Positions 9,127-16,647 of a stretch of DNA of 16,724 nucleotides are shown here, piece by piece (the first letter of the stretch is position 1; the number at the start of each line of letters is the position of its first letter). The translations under genes and the position numbers were made by a program. Origin of the DNA: Synura sp. LO234KE (taxonomy: Eukaryota > Sar > Synurophyceae > Synurales > Mallomonadaceae); the NCBI GenBank assembly GCA_015143735.1, contig VKHC01000093.1, forward strand, positions 1 through 16,724. The letters are read 5' to 3'. Under the pieces are notes generated by a model. It did not search any database. It was not told the origin of the DNA and saw only the letters and a program-made list of their open reading frames with translations.

Positions 9127-9226
9127 TTAGAAATCGCCTTTTTCAACATACTCTTCATAGGCACTATCAGATTGCGATACATCTGCGCAATTGAGTAGTA
9201 ATCCTCTCAAACGACGAAACTGCTTT
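9127..9226 (-). pseudogene. truncated copia pol C-terminus, inverted copy
   Basis: On the minus strand this encodes the last 32 residues of copia pol (FRRLRGLLLNCADVSQSD...), ending with the TAA at 9127-9129. It matches the + copy at 8572-8671, with one visible residue change in the YEEY-EKGDF tail (Phe to Val). It is cut at 9226, where unrelated DNA begins. Confidence 0.85.
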
Positions 9227-9350
9227 AAGCTATAGCGGAAGTATCGATAGAGCATTCAGTGTCTCGTCTAACATTTCCCAGATGTGCACAGAAGTGAGTT
9301 CACGGTACTCAAGGGCTTTTGGATTTATGCTCCAGCACTAAAGTAAGGCA

Positions 9351-9588
9351 TGCCACTGCGGCTAGAAGCTTTACCCAAAGTGGGTTAATTATTAAGACCC
9401 AGCGAGCTACATCCCCACCAACGCTAGCCGCAAAGTTTTTGATAATGACCATCAGAGTAGAGGTGAAATAACCCACAAGACCCAAATCCACAGTGTACTA
9501 CATTACTAGCTCTTCAGGTTAGCAGCTCACATCTACTAATACCAGGTGTCTGCCAACAACGAATTCATCATTTGTTACACGGGTAGCA
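9351..9588 (+). repeat. LTR-sized interspersed repeat, copy B
   Basis: About 238 bases starting TGCCACTGCGG and ending GGGTAGCA, in the same orientation as copy A (5912-6145) and similar over its full length. Together with copy A it flanks the whole copia/TIR complex. On the minus strand it contains a 60-codon open frame (9491-9309) that is hydrophobic but is not conserved as an open frame in copy A, so I do not call it a gene. Confidence 0.65.
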
Positions 9589-9653
9589 AACATGCCGTTT
9601 GTTAAGGAAATTTTCCGGAACGCTTTTATTGCAGGAGCCATCCCTCCGCTGCT

Positions 9654-9695
9654 TTCTGTACTTGCTATATCGCATTCTGTACTTGCTATATCGCA
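9654..9695 (+). repeat. 21-bp tandem duplication
   Basis: Two perfect head-to-tail copies of a 21-base unit beginning TTCTGTACTTGC, immediately downstream of repeat copy B. The unit is a multiple of three. Confidence 0.92.
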
Positions 9696-10296
9696 TTCGT
9701 CGAGCATTGATCGCCGCCACAACTATCATGGCTGCACCACTTGATTTTCAATTGTTCTTCTTAAAGTTATATCTTTCGTTGCTCTGAAGAGTAAGTTTTC
9801 ATTTTAGTTGCTTGATTACGCCGAAACCAATATAGATGTATTTTCCGAAACACTCTAGTTTGTTGCAGCATCTGCGCTGCATAGGGTACCTATACTGCAT
9901 TTCCTTTTAGCTAGCGGGCTGCTACACTGCCTATACTGCTCTGTGCTTTAACTTCTGTATTCTGTTTGACTGATCAGCATCAGCGTATCTCCGCCAACGG
10001 GATCTATCCGTAATCTACGGCTGGGTAGTAGTTAGTTACTTCATTCTTACTTCCTACACTAGTAGTAGAGTGGTACTGCTATATAATTCTATATGTTACA
10101 ACTATTTATCTTTCAATATTAGTTCAGTCTATCTAGTACTGATTCACCTGGCAGGGTATCTCCTATACCGGGAGATCTAAGCTGTAATTTACTGCGCGGG
10201 TTAGGCAGCTCTGGGTAAACGAGTGAGGTGTCTGCGTATGTGCTGTTCTGAGGGCACGCGGTTGGTTTGGCGGACCAAGTGTGGTTGGTACACACT

Positions 10297-10312
10297 CTGC
10301 GGGATGTCTACC
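10297..10312 (+). repeat. 16-bp direct repeat, copy 1
   Basis: CTGCGGGATGTCTACC, identical to 12748-12763; the flanks differ. The two copies bracket the minus-strand remnant 12619-10971. Confidence 0.85.
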
Positions 10313-10660
10313 GGAAAATCTTGTAGTTATTTATTAGTCAGTAAATGGATAAAAGAGAGCACAGGCGGGTAGAAAACATTACATTACTAAACTAAGTCCA
10401 TAACTATCTCCTATGTACCGAGCAGGGGCAAGGGGAGGAGGCCGCAGTCCCGAGGGAAAGGGAAATTCCTCCCCCGAAAAGTATTAGTACGCAGCGATGT
10501 ACCCCACGAGATAAAAGGGGACGTGACGAACCAGGCCCAACCCAGAATAGAAGACTTGGAAGTAAAACAGTACTTGCAAAGTAGCAAGAGAGAGTACAAG
10601 CAGCGTGTAGCGCAAGAGCAGGACGAGCAACAGCAAAACGAGAGCTGCTGAGCAAAAACA

Positions 10661-10872
10661 ATGCGAGTAGAGGAGACGACCGGTGAGTTGTTCGAATTTC
10701 CGGACCCTTCTGGCGTGCTGCTGACGAAAGCTGGTTTTTGGCAGGAGACCGCACCCTGACAATCTTAAGTGCGCCTGTGCTTCGTGATCCTCCCTCCAGA
10801 GTGGGGTGTCGCCCGCAGAAGTCAACGGCCCTTCACGAGGGCCCTCCGCGTACGTCAATTTGTGGCACCTGA
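10661..10872 (+). CDS. candidate small spliced gene, unknown
   Basis: An ATG at 10661 starts 22 coding bases, followed by a textbook intron at 10683-10744: donor GTGAGT, a CTGAC branch-like motif at about 10721, and acceptor TTTTTGGCAG. The exon after it continues in phase to a TGA at 10870-10872, giving 49 residues (MRVEETTGDRTLTILSAP...). No family is recognised and the product is short. The complete set of intron signals in 62 bases is the main evidence. A different frame of the same exon (10788-10979) looks more protein-like, so the spliced frame may not be the true one. Confidence 0.22.
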
Positions 10873-10979
10873 TAGACTCACTTCAATGTTGGGGACCCTC
10901 GGCTGCGCGTTGGGAACGGATTGTGGAAGAAGGACAGTGGGAAGTCCCAGTGATGGGTACTCTGTATGTGCTAATCTGA
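10788..10979 (+). pseudogene. possible coding fragment, unknown
   Basis: An open frame of 63 codons after a TGA at 10785-10787, ending with a TGA at 10977-10979. Its peptide has features of real protein (YVNLWHLIDSLQCWG, WERIVEEGQWEVPV). It lacks an ATG at the 5' end, and a CCTCCCTCCAG acceptor-like site lies at 10789-10799. It runs tail to tail with, and overlaps by a few bases, the stop of the minus-strand remnant ending at 10971. The family is unknown. Confidence 0.25.
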
Positions 10980-12619
10980 GGAAGGAGTAACATCGAAGCT
11001 GCCTTCGAAGCACTGCAGCAGTTCGTCCCACAGTGGATTAAGTAGGGAGTCCCATGGAACGGTCTCCCCGACCGTTTCGAAAAAGTTTTCGATTCGATCC
11101 GTCTGGCTCAAGGAGAAGTATTCTAGCCAGCCAGCGTGTGATGCCTCCCTCGTGTCCACGGCAAGTCCACGGAGGAAGGAAAGCAAAACCTTTTCTTCGG
11201 GGCTGAATACCTCGAAGAATATGAGTGGGGCATGAGTCAGACGCACGCGTTCGAGTAGTGCCGCTGGATAGTCCCGGATTTCAATGCTGAAGAACTCCTG
11301 ATGCTGAGGAACTCCTGCTGACATTGGGGCTCTGTCGTCTCTACTGAGAAACGAAAGCAGCTGTGCCATCCTCCTTCAACGTAATAAATTTTGTTGGGGG
11401 CGCCCTTCTGAGTTGCATATTGTTGAGATAGACCAATCTGAGGTATATGTTTTATCCGAAGGTGTTTGAGAATCTGCTCTACCAGACCTGTTTCCCCCGC
11501 AGCCCCTATGTGCTTGAGATAATTTATTGAGAGAGATGCGAGAAGTCTTGCAGTATTCTCGTTCGTCGTCACCAACACACACCAGATGAGCCCTCCAAAC
11601 GTTAGGCCTTCTGGCGGCGTCTCGGATACTCAGTCGGTTAGTCGCCAGAATCACGGCTAGTCTGTTGTCTGCAGCATCTTCTTCACCACCAAAATGGGGT
11701 AATTTGGTGTGTATTACTCTGAGTGTTGGATCACTGGAGTGCGAACTGCAAGTGTCTGTAGAGGGGACGGCGCCAGGAGCGCGAACACCTCTCCTTGTAT
11801 CTATGTCTGTATTGCTCTCGTCAACAACAGAAAAATTGAATATGGTGCCCTCCGCAACGTATGAGGTGGACACAGTTACCCCAAATTGGAAGCCAGGAGA
11901 TGGAGAGTGAGCGTAGAACTTAAACTCGGGTGGGAAAGTGCGGGAAGGGGATTGAAGGCTGTTGACACGAAAACTTTTGCCTTCCATATTCCCTGCTTTC
12001 TCAAAGTTAAATCTTGGGGCCGTGAGATTGGTAGCTGAAGTTCAAACTTGATGTTGCTCCCTAAGGTCCTCGGGATTGGGAGCAATATACAAAGTGGACT
12101 TGAGCTCATTAATAGGGCCAGAATTAGGAATTTTTGGATTCTGGCTCGAAGGGGAATGCAAGTTTGAACACCGTTGAAGATAAGATTGAAAACCTGCTTC
12201 GTTACTCTGTTTGCAAGCTCCAGCCAAGAGAGCGTTTGACGATCAGGGCCATGCAACTTCCGAGCAACAACTGAAGATTCTGCAATGACCCTTTGAAGGT
12301 ATTGCTGATACAGGGGATCACTGTCGTCAATTATATTAGAAAGAACCTGATTAGTTGGGTCAGGCTCCCAAAACTTAAAAACTTTCTCATATTGCTTTCG
12401 ATAAAAATTAAGGTTCTGGATGATAAATTCGCTTTCACCGAGATTTGAAATTTTATCCCTTTCGGGGTTAATCTGGCTCACATCAGTAGACCAAGCACTA
12501 GAAATAACTGAATCTCCATCTCCAGGAGGAGAGTTAACCGAATGTTGTAACACTGCTGAGTTTTCTAGTTGGTTTCGAGTTGCACTTTCCAAATTTTTTG
12601 GATGTGACGATTTCCGCAT
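10971..12619 (-). pseudogene. broken gene of unknown family, about 545 codons
   Basis: The best coding-like region outside copia. An ATG at 12619 starts a Ser/Asn-rich N-terminus, followed by a helical segment (NLNFYRKQYEKVFKFWEPDP, LYQQYLQRVIAESSVVARK, WLELANRVTKQVF). Near 12180 the plausible reading moves to another frame (NPKIPNSGPINELKSTLYIA), crosses a TGA at 12042-12044 and continues (FPPEFKFYAHSPSPGFQFG, LPHFGGEEDAADNRLAVILA). Near 11630 it shifts again (SETPPEGLTFGGLIWCVLV, LLASLSINYLKHIGAAGETG). Near 11372 it shifts into a final 132-codon open stretch (IEIRDYPAALLERVRL, FFEVFSPEEKVLLSFLRG), ending at a TAG at 10971-10973. No introns with clear signals fit the joins. I do not recognise the family. 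Indel errors in the assembly are an alternative to decay. Confidence 0.5.
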
Positions 12620-12665
12620 CTTTGGCGACCGGAATTTTAAGGACTGAAATACAATAAAATAAGGA

Positions 12666-12675
12666 CCTTATATGC
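12666..12675 (-). promoter_or_regulatory. TATA-like box upstream of the minus-strand remnant
   Basis: GCATATAAGG on the minus strand, about 50 bases upstream of the ATG at 12619. The position suits a TATA box with a short leader. Such motifs are frequent in AT-rich DNA. Confidence 0.2.
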
Positions 12676-12747
12676 AAATTCTGAGTCGAAACCTCTCAGA
12701 ACTGAAGTAGAACAAATCGTTAATAAAGCTGGTGTCAAAACCGCCAA

Positions 12748-12763
12748 CTGCGGGATGTCTACC
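12748..12763 (+). repeat. 16-bp direct repeat, copy 2
   Basis: Identical to 10297-10312. It may be the core of a wider, decayed repeat, but I see no extension on either side. Confidence 0.85.
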
Positions 12764-13110
12764 TACCATCGAGCCTTTTGTTTGGTTTTAGGGCGGGAGT
12801 TTGTTTGCTCTGTGCTGCGGTACTCGCGTGATGCTACACTTCGTACTACCTTATTCTACCCGTATACTACATTTATATACTTCATTCTATTCATCTATCT
12901 AGCTTACTTATACTTATATACTAGCACTACTCTATTTTTGAAACCGCTCTTGGTGCTTCTAGCGACACTTTCTATACTAGTAGTTACGATAGCTTTTTAG
13001 GTAGCTTCACCAATAAGATCGCGAGAGGGAGGATATTTATAATTACGCATATGCAAGAGCAGGGTGTGGCGCTAAATATATCATGCTGTGTGTGACGTTT
13101 TTGATATGAG
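12764..13110. other. gene-free CTA/TA-rich spacer
   Basis: From 12837 to 12995 the sequence is dominated by CTA, TAC and TAT motifs, producing a hydrophobic Tyr/Leu-rich open frame that I regard as an artefact of composition. No RNA gene or repeat boundary is seen. Confidence 0.4.
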
Positions 13111-13332
13111 ATGGCATATGTGTGGCGCGGGATGGTTTGTCACGTTTGTATGACGTGTGAGTCATGTCAGCAAGACGTGAGTATCAAGCAAAAGCTAGGA
13201 GGCAGGTATACACGACAAACGGAGACTACAGGCGTATTTGGGGAGCTTCAGTGGAGGTCCAGGAACATCGCTGAGGGGCAAGAGTGTGCGCTGGAGGGTT
13301 ACGAGAAGTTTCCTGGCGCTGAAGGTACCTAG
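13111..13332 (+). pseudogene. possible retroelement integrase zinc-finger fragment
   Basis: An ATG at 13111 opens a 73-codon frame to a TAG at 13330-13332. Residues 4-31 (VWRGMVCHVCMTCESCQQDV, then KQKLGG) resemble the second half of the integrase HHCC zinc domain of Ty3/gypsy elements, where W-P-G-M, the segment before C-x-x-C-Q, and K-x-x-x-x-G occur in this spacing. The two upstream His are not present in any frame just before, and the rest of the frame does not match. Chance similarity over about 28 residues is possible. No other integrase motif (D, D35E) was found nearby. Confidence 0.25.
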
Positions 13333-13382
13333 CGGCGAGGGGCAAACACCAGTCTACGTCAAGACCATTTCTGGGCGTCCTG

Positions 13383-13968
13383 ATGCAAGATAAAAGATAT
13401 TTGAGCGTTAGGGGGCTGATATGTGACTTGTCTAAGAAGGTGCTCGTGTGCTTACCTTCTAAGAAGGGACCTGTCAACAGCCGCTGGTCAATGTCGTCCG
13501 GGGGTTCAGAAAGCCGAAGTCAACAGATGATCCAGTGGAGCGTATATAGCGAGATGGAAGGTAATTCTGAGCAGCAATTAACTATTGAGTCATTGTTGAA
13601 GATTGGAAATCAATTTACCTCGAAGATTTGACGGCTAGAGGAAGATATGAACTTTGGAAAAATCAGGTTCCAAAACTTCTGAGTGGGGGGTATAGGGAGC
13701 ATACTTGGAGGAATTTAACCATATCAGAGCTTTCATTTGGTGTAAGAATCGTTTTGGGCGTCAAGACACCAATCACTTTCGTGAATTGGGTGTCGAGATC
13801 CACCTTTGGGGCACTTTTGTTGGCCAATTTTTCCAACTTTTTCTGCGAAGGGATTTACGAGCAGATAATTTAAGAAATTACTTAAAAGGGCGTTTAAATA
13901 TCATACCTGCCAGATTTCTCTATATCGCTTCGTATTTCTTGAGAGTTGAACTTGCTGTTAATGCTTGA
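13383..13968 (+). pseudogene. possible broken gene, unknown
   Basis: Three overlapping + strand open frames follow one another. The first, 13383-13631, opens with GTCCTGATGCAAG context and an ATG, and contains YLSVRGLICDLSKKVLVCLP. The second, 13589-13873, gives VEDWKSIYLEDL and ARGRYELWKNQVPKLL. The third, ending at a TGA at 13966-13968, gives IRAFIWCKNRFGRQDTNHF, IHLWGTFVGQFFQLFLRRDL and YLKGRLNIIPARFLYIASYF. The last frame is the most protein-like, basic and aromatic. Shifts near 13590 and 13705 would join them. I recognise no family. Confidence 0.3.
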
Positions 13969-14246
13969 TTTCACTTGAGTTTTCTGCGCTTCCTGGAAAA
14001 AACACTTATCGGAATTTCTTTGATGGGGAGTAAGCTTTCATCTTACTTGACGACCTAAAATGAATTGTTTTACCTGCTATGGTTGCTAACTTCTTGAGAT
14101 TAATATGACATTATGAAATTGACTCGAATTTCAACTTTTTCGCGTTTGGGTGACCGCACGTCTGTGGATATGCCATGGGCTTACGTAATTGTTGTGTTGA
14201 CTTTTTGCGATCGAAATCTAGGCACTCAGACTTGTATTGACTGTTT

Positions 14247-14456
14247 CTAGTTAGGAACTGCGCTTCTAGCCTTTGAAACTAAGTCTAGTGGCCTGCATTT
14301 AGAAGTAGCTGCAACCTCTGATATTTGTTTCTGAGTAAGTAGTCGTAGCGAGGTTTTAGCGTCAGGAGTGCGTCGGAAGTCGACCCAGTAGTGAGATAAA
14401 AGTCCTACCAAAGCACTTTTCATATCCCTACGGTCTTGGAAAAGAAGCTGCGGCAT
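14247..14456 (-). CDS. hypothetical 69-residue protein
   Basis: An ATG at 14456 opens a 69-codon frame to a TAG at 14247-14249. The peptide is basic and evenly composed (MPQLLFQDRRDMKSALVGLL, HYWVDFRRTPDAKTSLRLL, KQISEVAATSKCRPLDLVSK). It has no signal peptide, membrane segment or known motif. It may be a fragment of a larger lost gene, since no neighbour extends it in frame. Confidence 0.3.
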   Translation of the reverse strand: MPQLLFQDRRDMKSALVGLLSHYWVDFRRTPDAKTSLRLLTQKQISEVAATSKCRPLDLVSKARSAVPN

Positions 14457-15134
14457 AAGTTAGTTACGATGAGATGACAAGCTAGATATTTACAACTAGA
14501 TCAGACAGATTCCGTGCTCTCCATCGAAAGAAACCACTCTGCATGTACCAACTCGCTAGCCCCTTGACAGCGTGAAGAGCTCAGAGTGACTGCACTCGGA
14601 GCTGGAGATCAGTCCCCAAGCAACCGCGTCCCCATTGTTGCTGTGTGGGTAGAAGGCAAAGAAGAGGTGAAGGCGCGTTGGGAATGATAATAAGTGTAAG
14701 CGTAAGACAATCGACGGGATTGACGGCCACCACAAGACTGGTACCTACGACGGGCGGGGGCGCGGGATATCTTAGGTTCCCTGCGAGAGAAAATGGGGGG
14801 GGGGGCGCTGAGCGAGAGGAGAGAAGAGGAACGTGTAGCGAGTTCATCAGCAGATGCATTTCCAAGCTCAACTGGCGCAAAGCTCTCTGTGTGAACTTTA
14901 ATCCACGAGTTGATCCGTCCAAGAACTCGTTGTTGGATGATCGCTTATTGTCCCGCAGTTGATGGAGTCGTCGGCGAAAGGCGGACGCAATATTTGCTGT
15001 AGTAAGTAAGTACTATGTTGATCATCTGCCCACCGATTGCAGAAAGAACGAACTCCAATTTTATGCACTGATTTCTCCGGCGTTGTTGGTGGATTGCTCC
15101 TCTCCGAGCTATTTAGGGTGCTCTGGAGCAGTGA
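14457..15134. other. gene-free stretch with G-rich tract
   Basis: Contains an uninterrupted run of 11 G (14795-14805) inside a G-rich segment (about 14745-14830), and AGTAAGTAAGTA at 15001-15012. Opposite-strand frames here (14645-14962 + and 14922-14581 -) depend on the G/C-biased tract and are not called as genes. Confidence 0.4.
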
Positions 15135-15987
15135 TCAGTCCACTTGACCCCACCACAGCTTGTAGATATGCTCCCCGGAGAGAGAGACGTGGACGCCCCA
15201 GCATGCCGTTCCACGCACAACTGAGGCAGATCCGTCTTGGTACCGGACCACATTCGCAGAGGCACCACAGCTTTCTCCCTGGTCTTGAAACGCTAATCGA
15301 TCTTGATACCGATTGTCTGATGTTGAACTTCCTTCCATGACGTATACACCCTCGAGACTTGCCCGAGGCGGACACCGTAGAATACCTTGGCACCCTGGAC
15401 AAGGCGAGGCGTGAAGGGTATACGTAGGTCGGTTGGAGTAACTGCAGTGTGACGGGGCCAGTGTCCTCGCTTTGAGCTACTGCTTCCAAGAGTAACTTTG
15501 GTCTGGTTGCGGTCTCCCACAGACCTTCAATTGTAGAGGCCAGGACTTTGAAGAAGTCTATAAGGGCTGCTTCAAAAGCTTCAGGAAAGTTAGGGGAGTG
15601 AAGGACGGCGAGTGGGCTTTGAGTTGGGCCGTGGTCCCATTACCAACAAGACGCAGAAAGTACCAGCTCCATGATCTTGGGTACCAGGCGAATATGCAAG
15701 TCCAACACAAGAGAATAGTTGGTGAGGACCGCGTCTGAGGCAAAATGACAGTGATGCAGGGAAGGATGGGATGTCTGCATCGCGGCTATCACAAGCAACT
15801 GCCAGTGGGAGCAGTGAGAACTGACATGCGAGCGGTGCCTGTTTTGGCCTCATCGCCTGAATTCTCGCAATAGTCCAGTGGCTTTCATGCAGAAACTTTT
15901 CATAATGTCTCCGAGAGCCTTGGCGATGACACGGTAAGGCCAGAACGTTGGAAGACTAAAGCAGAAATCGTTGATAATTGAATTCAT
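15135..15987 (-). pseudogene. broken gene of unknown family, about 280 codons
   Basis: An ATG at 15987 starts a plausible protein (MNSIINDFCFSLPTFWPYRV, IAKALGDIMKSFCMKATGLL), stopped by a TGA at 15850-15852. The same frame goes on through LTNYSLVLDLHIRLVPKIME, a TAA at 15640-15642, and the region FPEAFEAALIDFFKVLASTI and LWETATRPKLLLEAVAQSED. Near 15425 the plausible reading moves to a second frame (IPFTPRLVQGAKVFYGVRLG), and near 15340 to a third (DRLAFQDQGESCGASANVVR, WGVHVSLSGEHIYKLWWGQV), ending at a TGA at 15135-15137. I recognise no domain. The retained register across two stops is the best sign that this was a gene. It lies head to head with the + strand exon at 16008, about 20 bases apart. 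Confidence 0.42.
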
Positions 15988-16007
15988 AATTAAAATTTGT
16001 TTTGCAG

Positions 16008-16250
16008 TCAAGATTAAGTTGGCTTAAGGCCTATATTACCTCTGCCTTCAGGAATACACTTGGTTTCCTTTCTTCTCGACGGTCAAACTTGGATAGGTTG
16101 AAGATTCACGTGGTCAAGTTGCTATTTTTCACCTGTCAGCGTACGCAAAATGGCAGAACTGGTGTCACCAGCGCTTTTGAAGACTTATATAATCTTGCCC
16201 CTGCGGCGTTTAGGCCAATTCTGAGGCAAACCTATGCAGAGGCCGAGTAA
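16008..16250 (+). CDS. possible terminal exon, unknown protein
   Basis: An open frame follows a good 3' splice site (AAAATTTGTTTTGCAG, ending at 16007) and runs 80 codons to a TAA at 16248-16250. The peptide is basic and helix-prone (WLKAYITSAFRNTLGFLSSR, DRLKIHVVKLLFFTCQR) with a C-terminal segment YNLAPAAFRPILRQTYAEAE. No start codon is present in frame, so it would be the last exon of a gene whose earlier exons are not visible, or a truncated copy. The last six codons lie inside the perfect direct repeat that recurs at 16648. No family recognised. Confidence 0.33.
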   Translation, partial: SRLSWLKAYITSAFRNTLGFLSSRRSNLDRLKIHVVKLLFFTCQRTQNGRTGVTSAFEDLYNLAPAAFRPILRQTYAEAE

Positions 16251-16309
16251 TAAGTCACGTAGATATGTTCGCTGTGGTTTTCTGAATATTTGCAAGACAA
16301 TCGTCACTA
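16233..16309 (+). repeat. perfect direct repeat, copy 1
   Basis: Identical over 77 bases to 16648-16724, starting TATGCAGAGGCCGAG, at an offset of 415. The sequence continues beyond 16309, but the second copy is cut by the window end, so the full length is unknown. Confidence 0.95.
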
Positions 16310-16357
16310 TATTATGTCCCCGCCCTTGTTCATATGATTAGCGTTATTGGTACATTT

Positions 16358-16621
16358 TTACCTCATTTCTACGATCTCATGTCTCCGCTTGTGCCTTGAT
16401 AACTGCACAAGGAATCGGGGCACGCGCGTCCCCCACTTGTTAGCAAGGGACGTCGATGCGCAATAATTTTCCTTGTGGGAGAATTTTCCGAAGCTTGCGG
16501 GCAAAGAATTCTTCCACTGGCTCCCTCCCATTCGGTCGAGGCGTTTCACAGATAGCAAATTGGGATCTTTTTTTCCCGGAAAATCGTACAGTTTTATTAT
16601 TATATGTATAGGTAAAAGCAA
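16358..16621 (-). pseudogene. possible coding fragment, unknown
   Basis: A minus-strand frame of 87 codons without ATG at its start, basic (KRLDRMGGSQWKNSLPASFG, NKWGTRVPRFLVQLSRHKRR), ending at a TAA/TAG-type stop at 16358-16360. An overlapping + frame (16473-16700) is equally open, so the strand is uncertain. No family recognised. Confidence 0.18.
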
Positions 16622-16647
16622 GGACCACGCGAAATCTCTGCTAATTA

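Larger units (their letters stand above)
8572..9226. repeat. long palindrome: two copia 3' ends tail to tail
   Basis: Arm 8572-8859 (288 bases) is the inverted repeat of arm 8879-9226 (348 bases), with a 19-base centre. The 60-base length difference is the LTR indel. The arms cover the end of pol, the purine tract and the LTR. Similarity stops abruptly outside 8572 and 9226. As single-stranded DNA or RNA it could fold into a very long hairpin. Confidence 0.92.
9589..10660. other. gene-free stretch with CTA-rich spacer
   Basis: No gene is supported. From about 9870 to 10150 the sequence is rich in CTA/TAG/TA motifs, resembling 12830-12995 in style but not in order. Near 10420-10660 the base composition shifts to G-rich and A-rich. 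Open minus-strand frames there (10754-10404 and 10858-10484) lack an ATG in context and give Leu/Ser/Cys-rich peptides typical of biased DNA. Confidence 0.4.

Noticed and set aside
9309-9491. Hydrophobic 60-codon minus-strand frame inside repeat copy B
   Set aside because: The equivalent frame in copy A is interrupted by stops, so the frame is not conserved within the repeat family.
10404-10858. Overlapping minus-strand Leu/Ser-rich open frames
   Set aside because: No ATG start in context; two or three frames are open at once, as expected from biased base composition, and they overlap the intron-containing candidate on the other strand.
12755-13000. 81-codon hydrophobic Tyr/Leu-rich frame, possible membrane protein
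   Set aside because: It coincides with CTA/TAC/TAT low-complexity DNA; the hydrophobicity follows from the repeats.
14581-14962. Opposite-strand open frames over the G-rich segment
   Set aside because: Both depend on the G11 run and surrounding bias; no conserved motif and no ATG at the minus-strand start.
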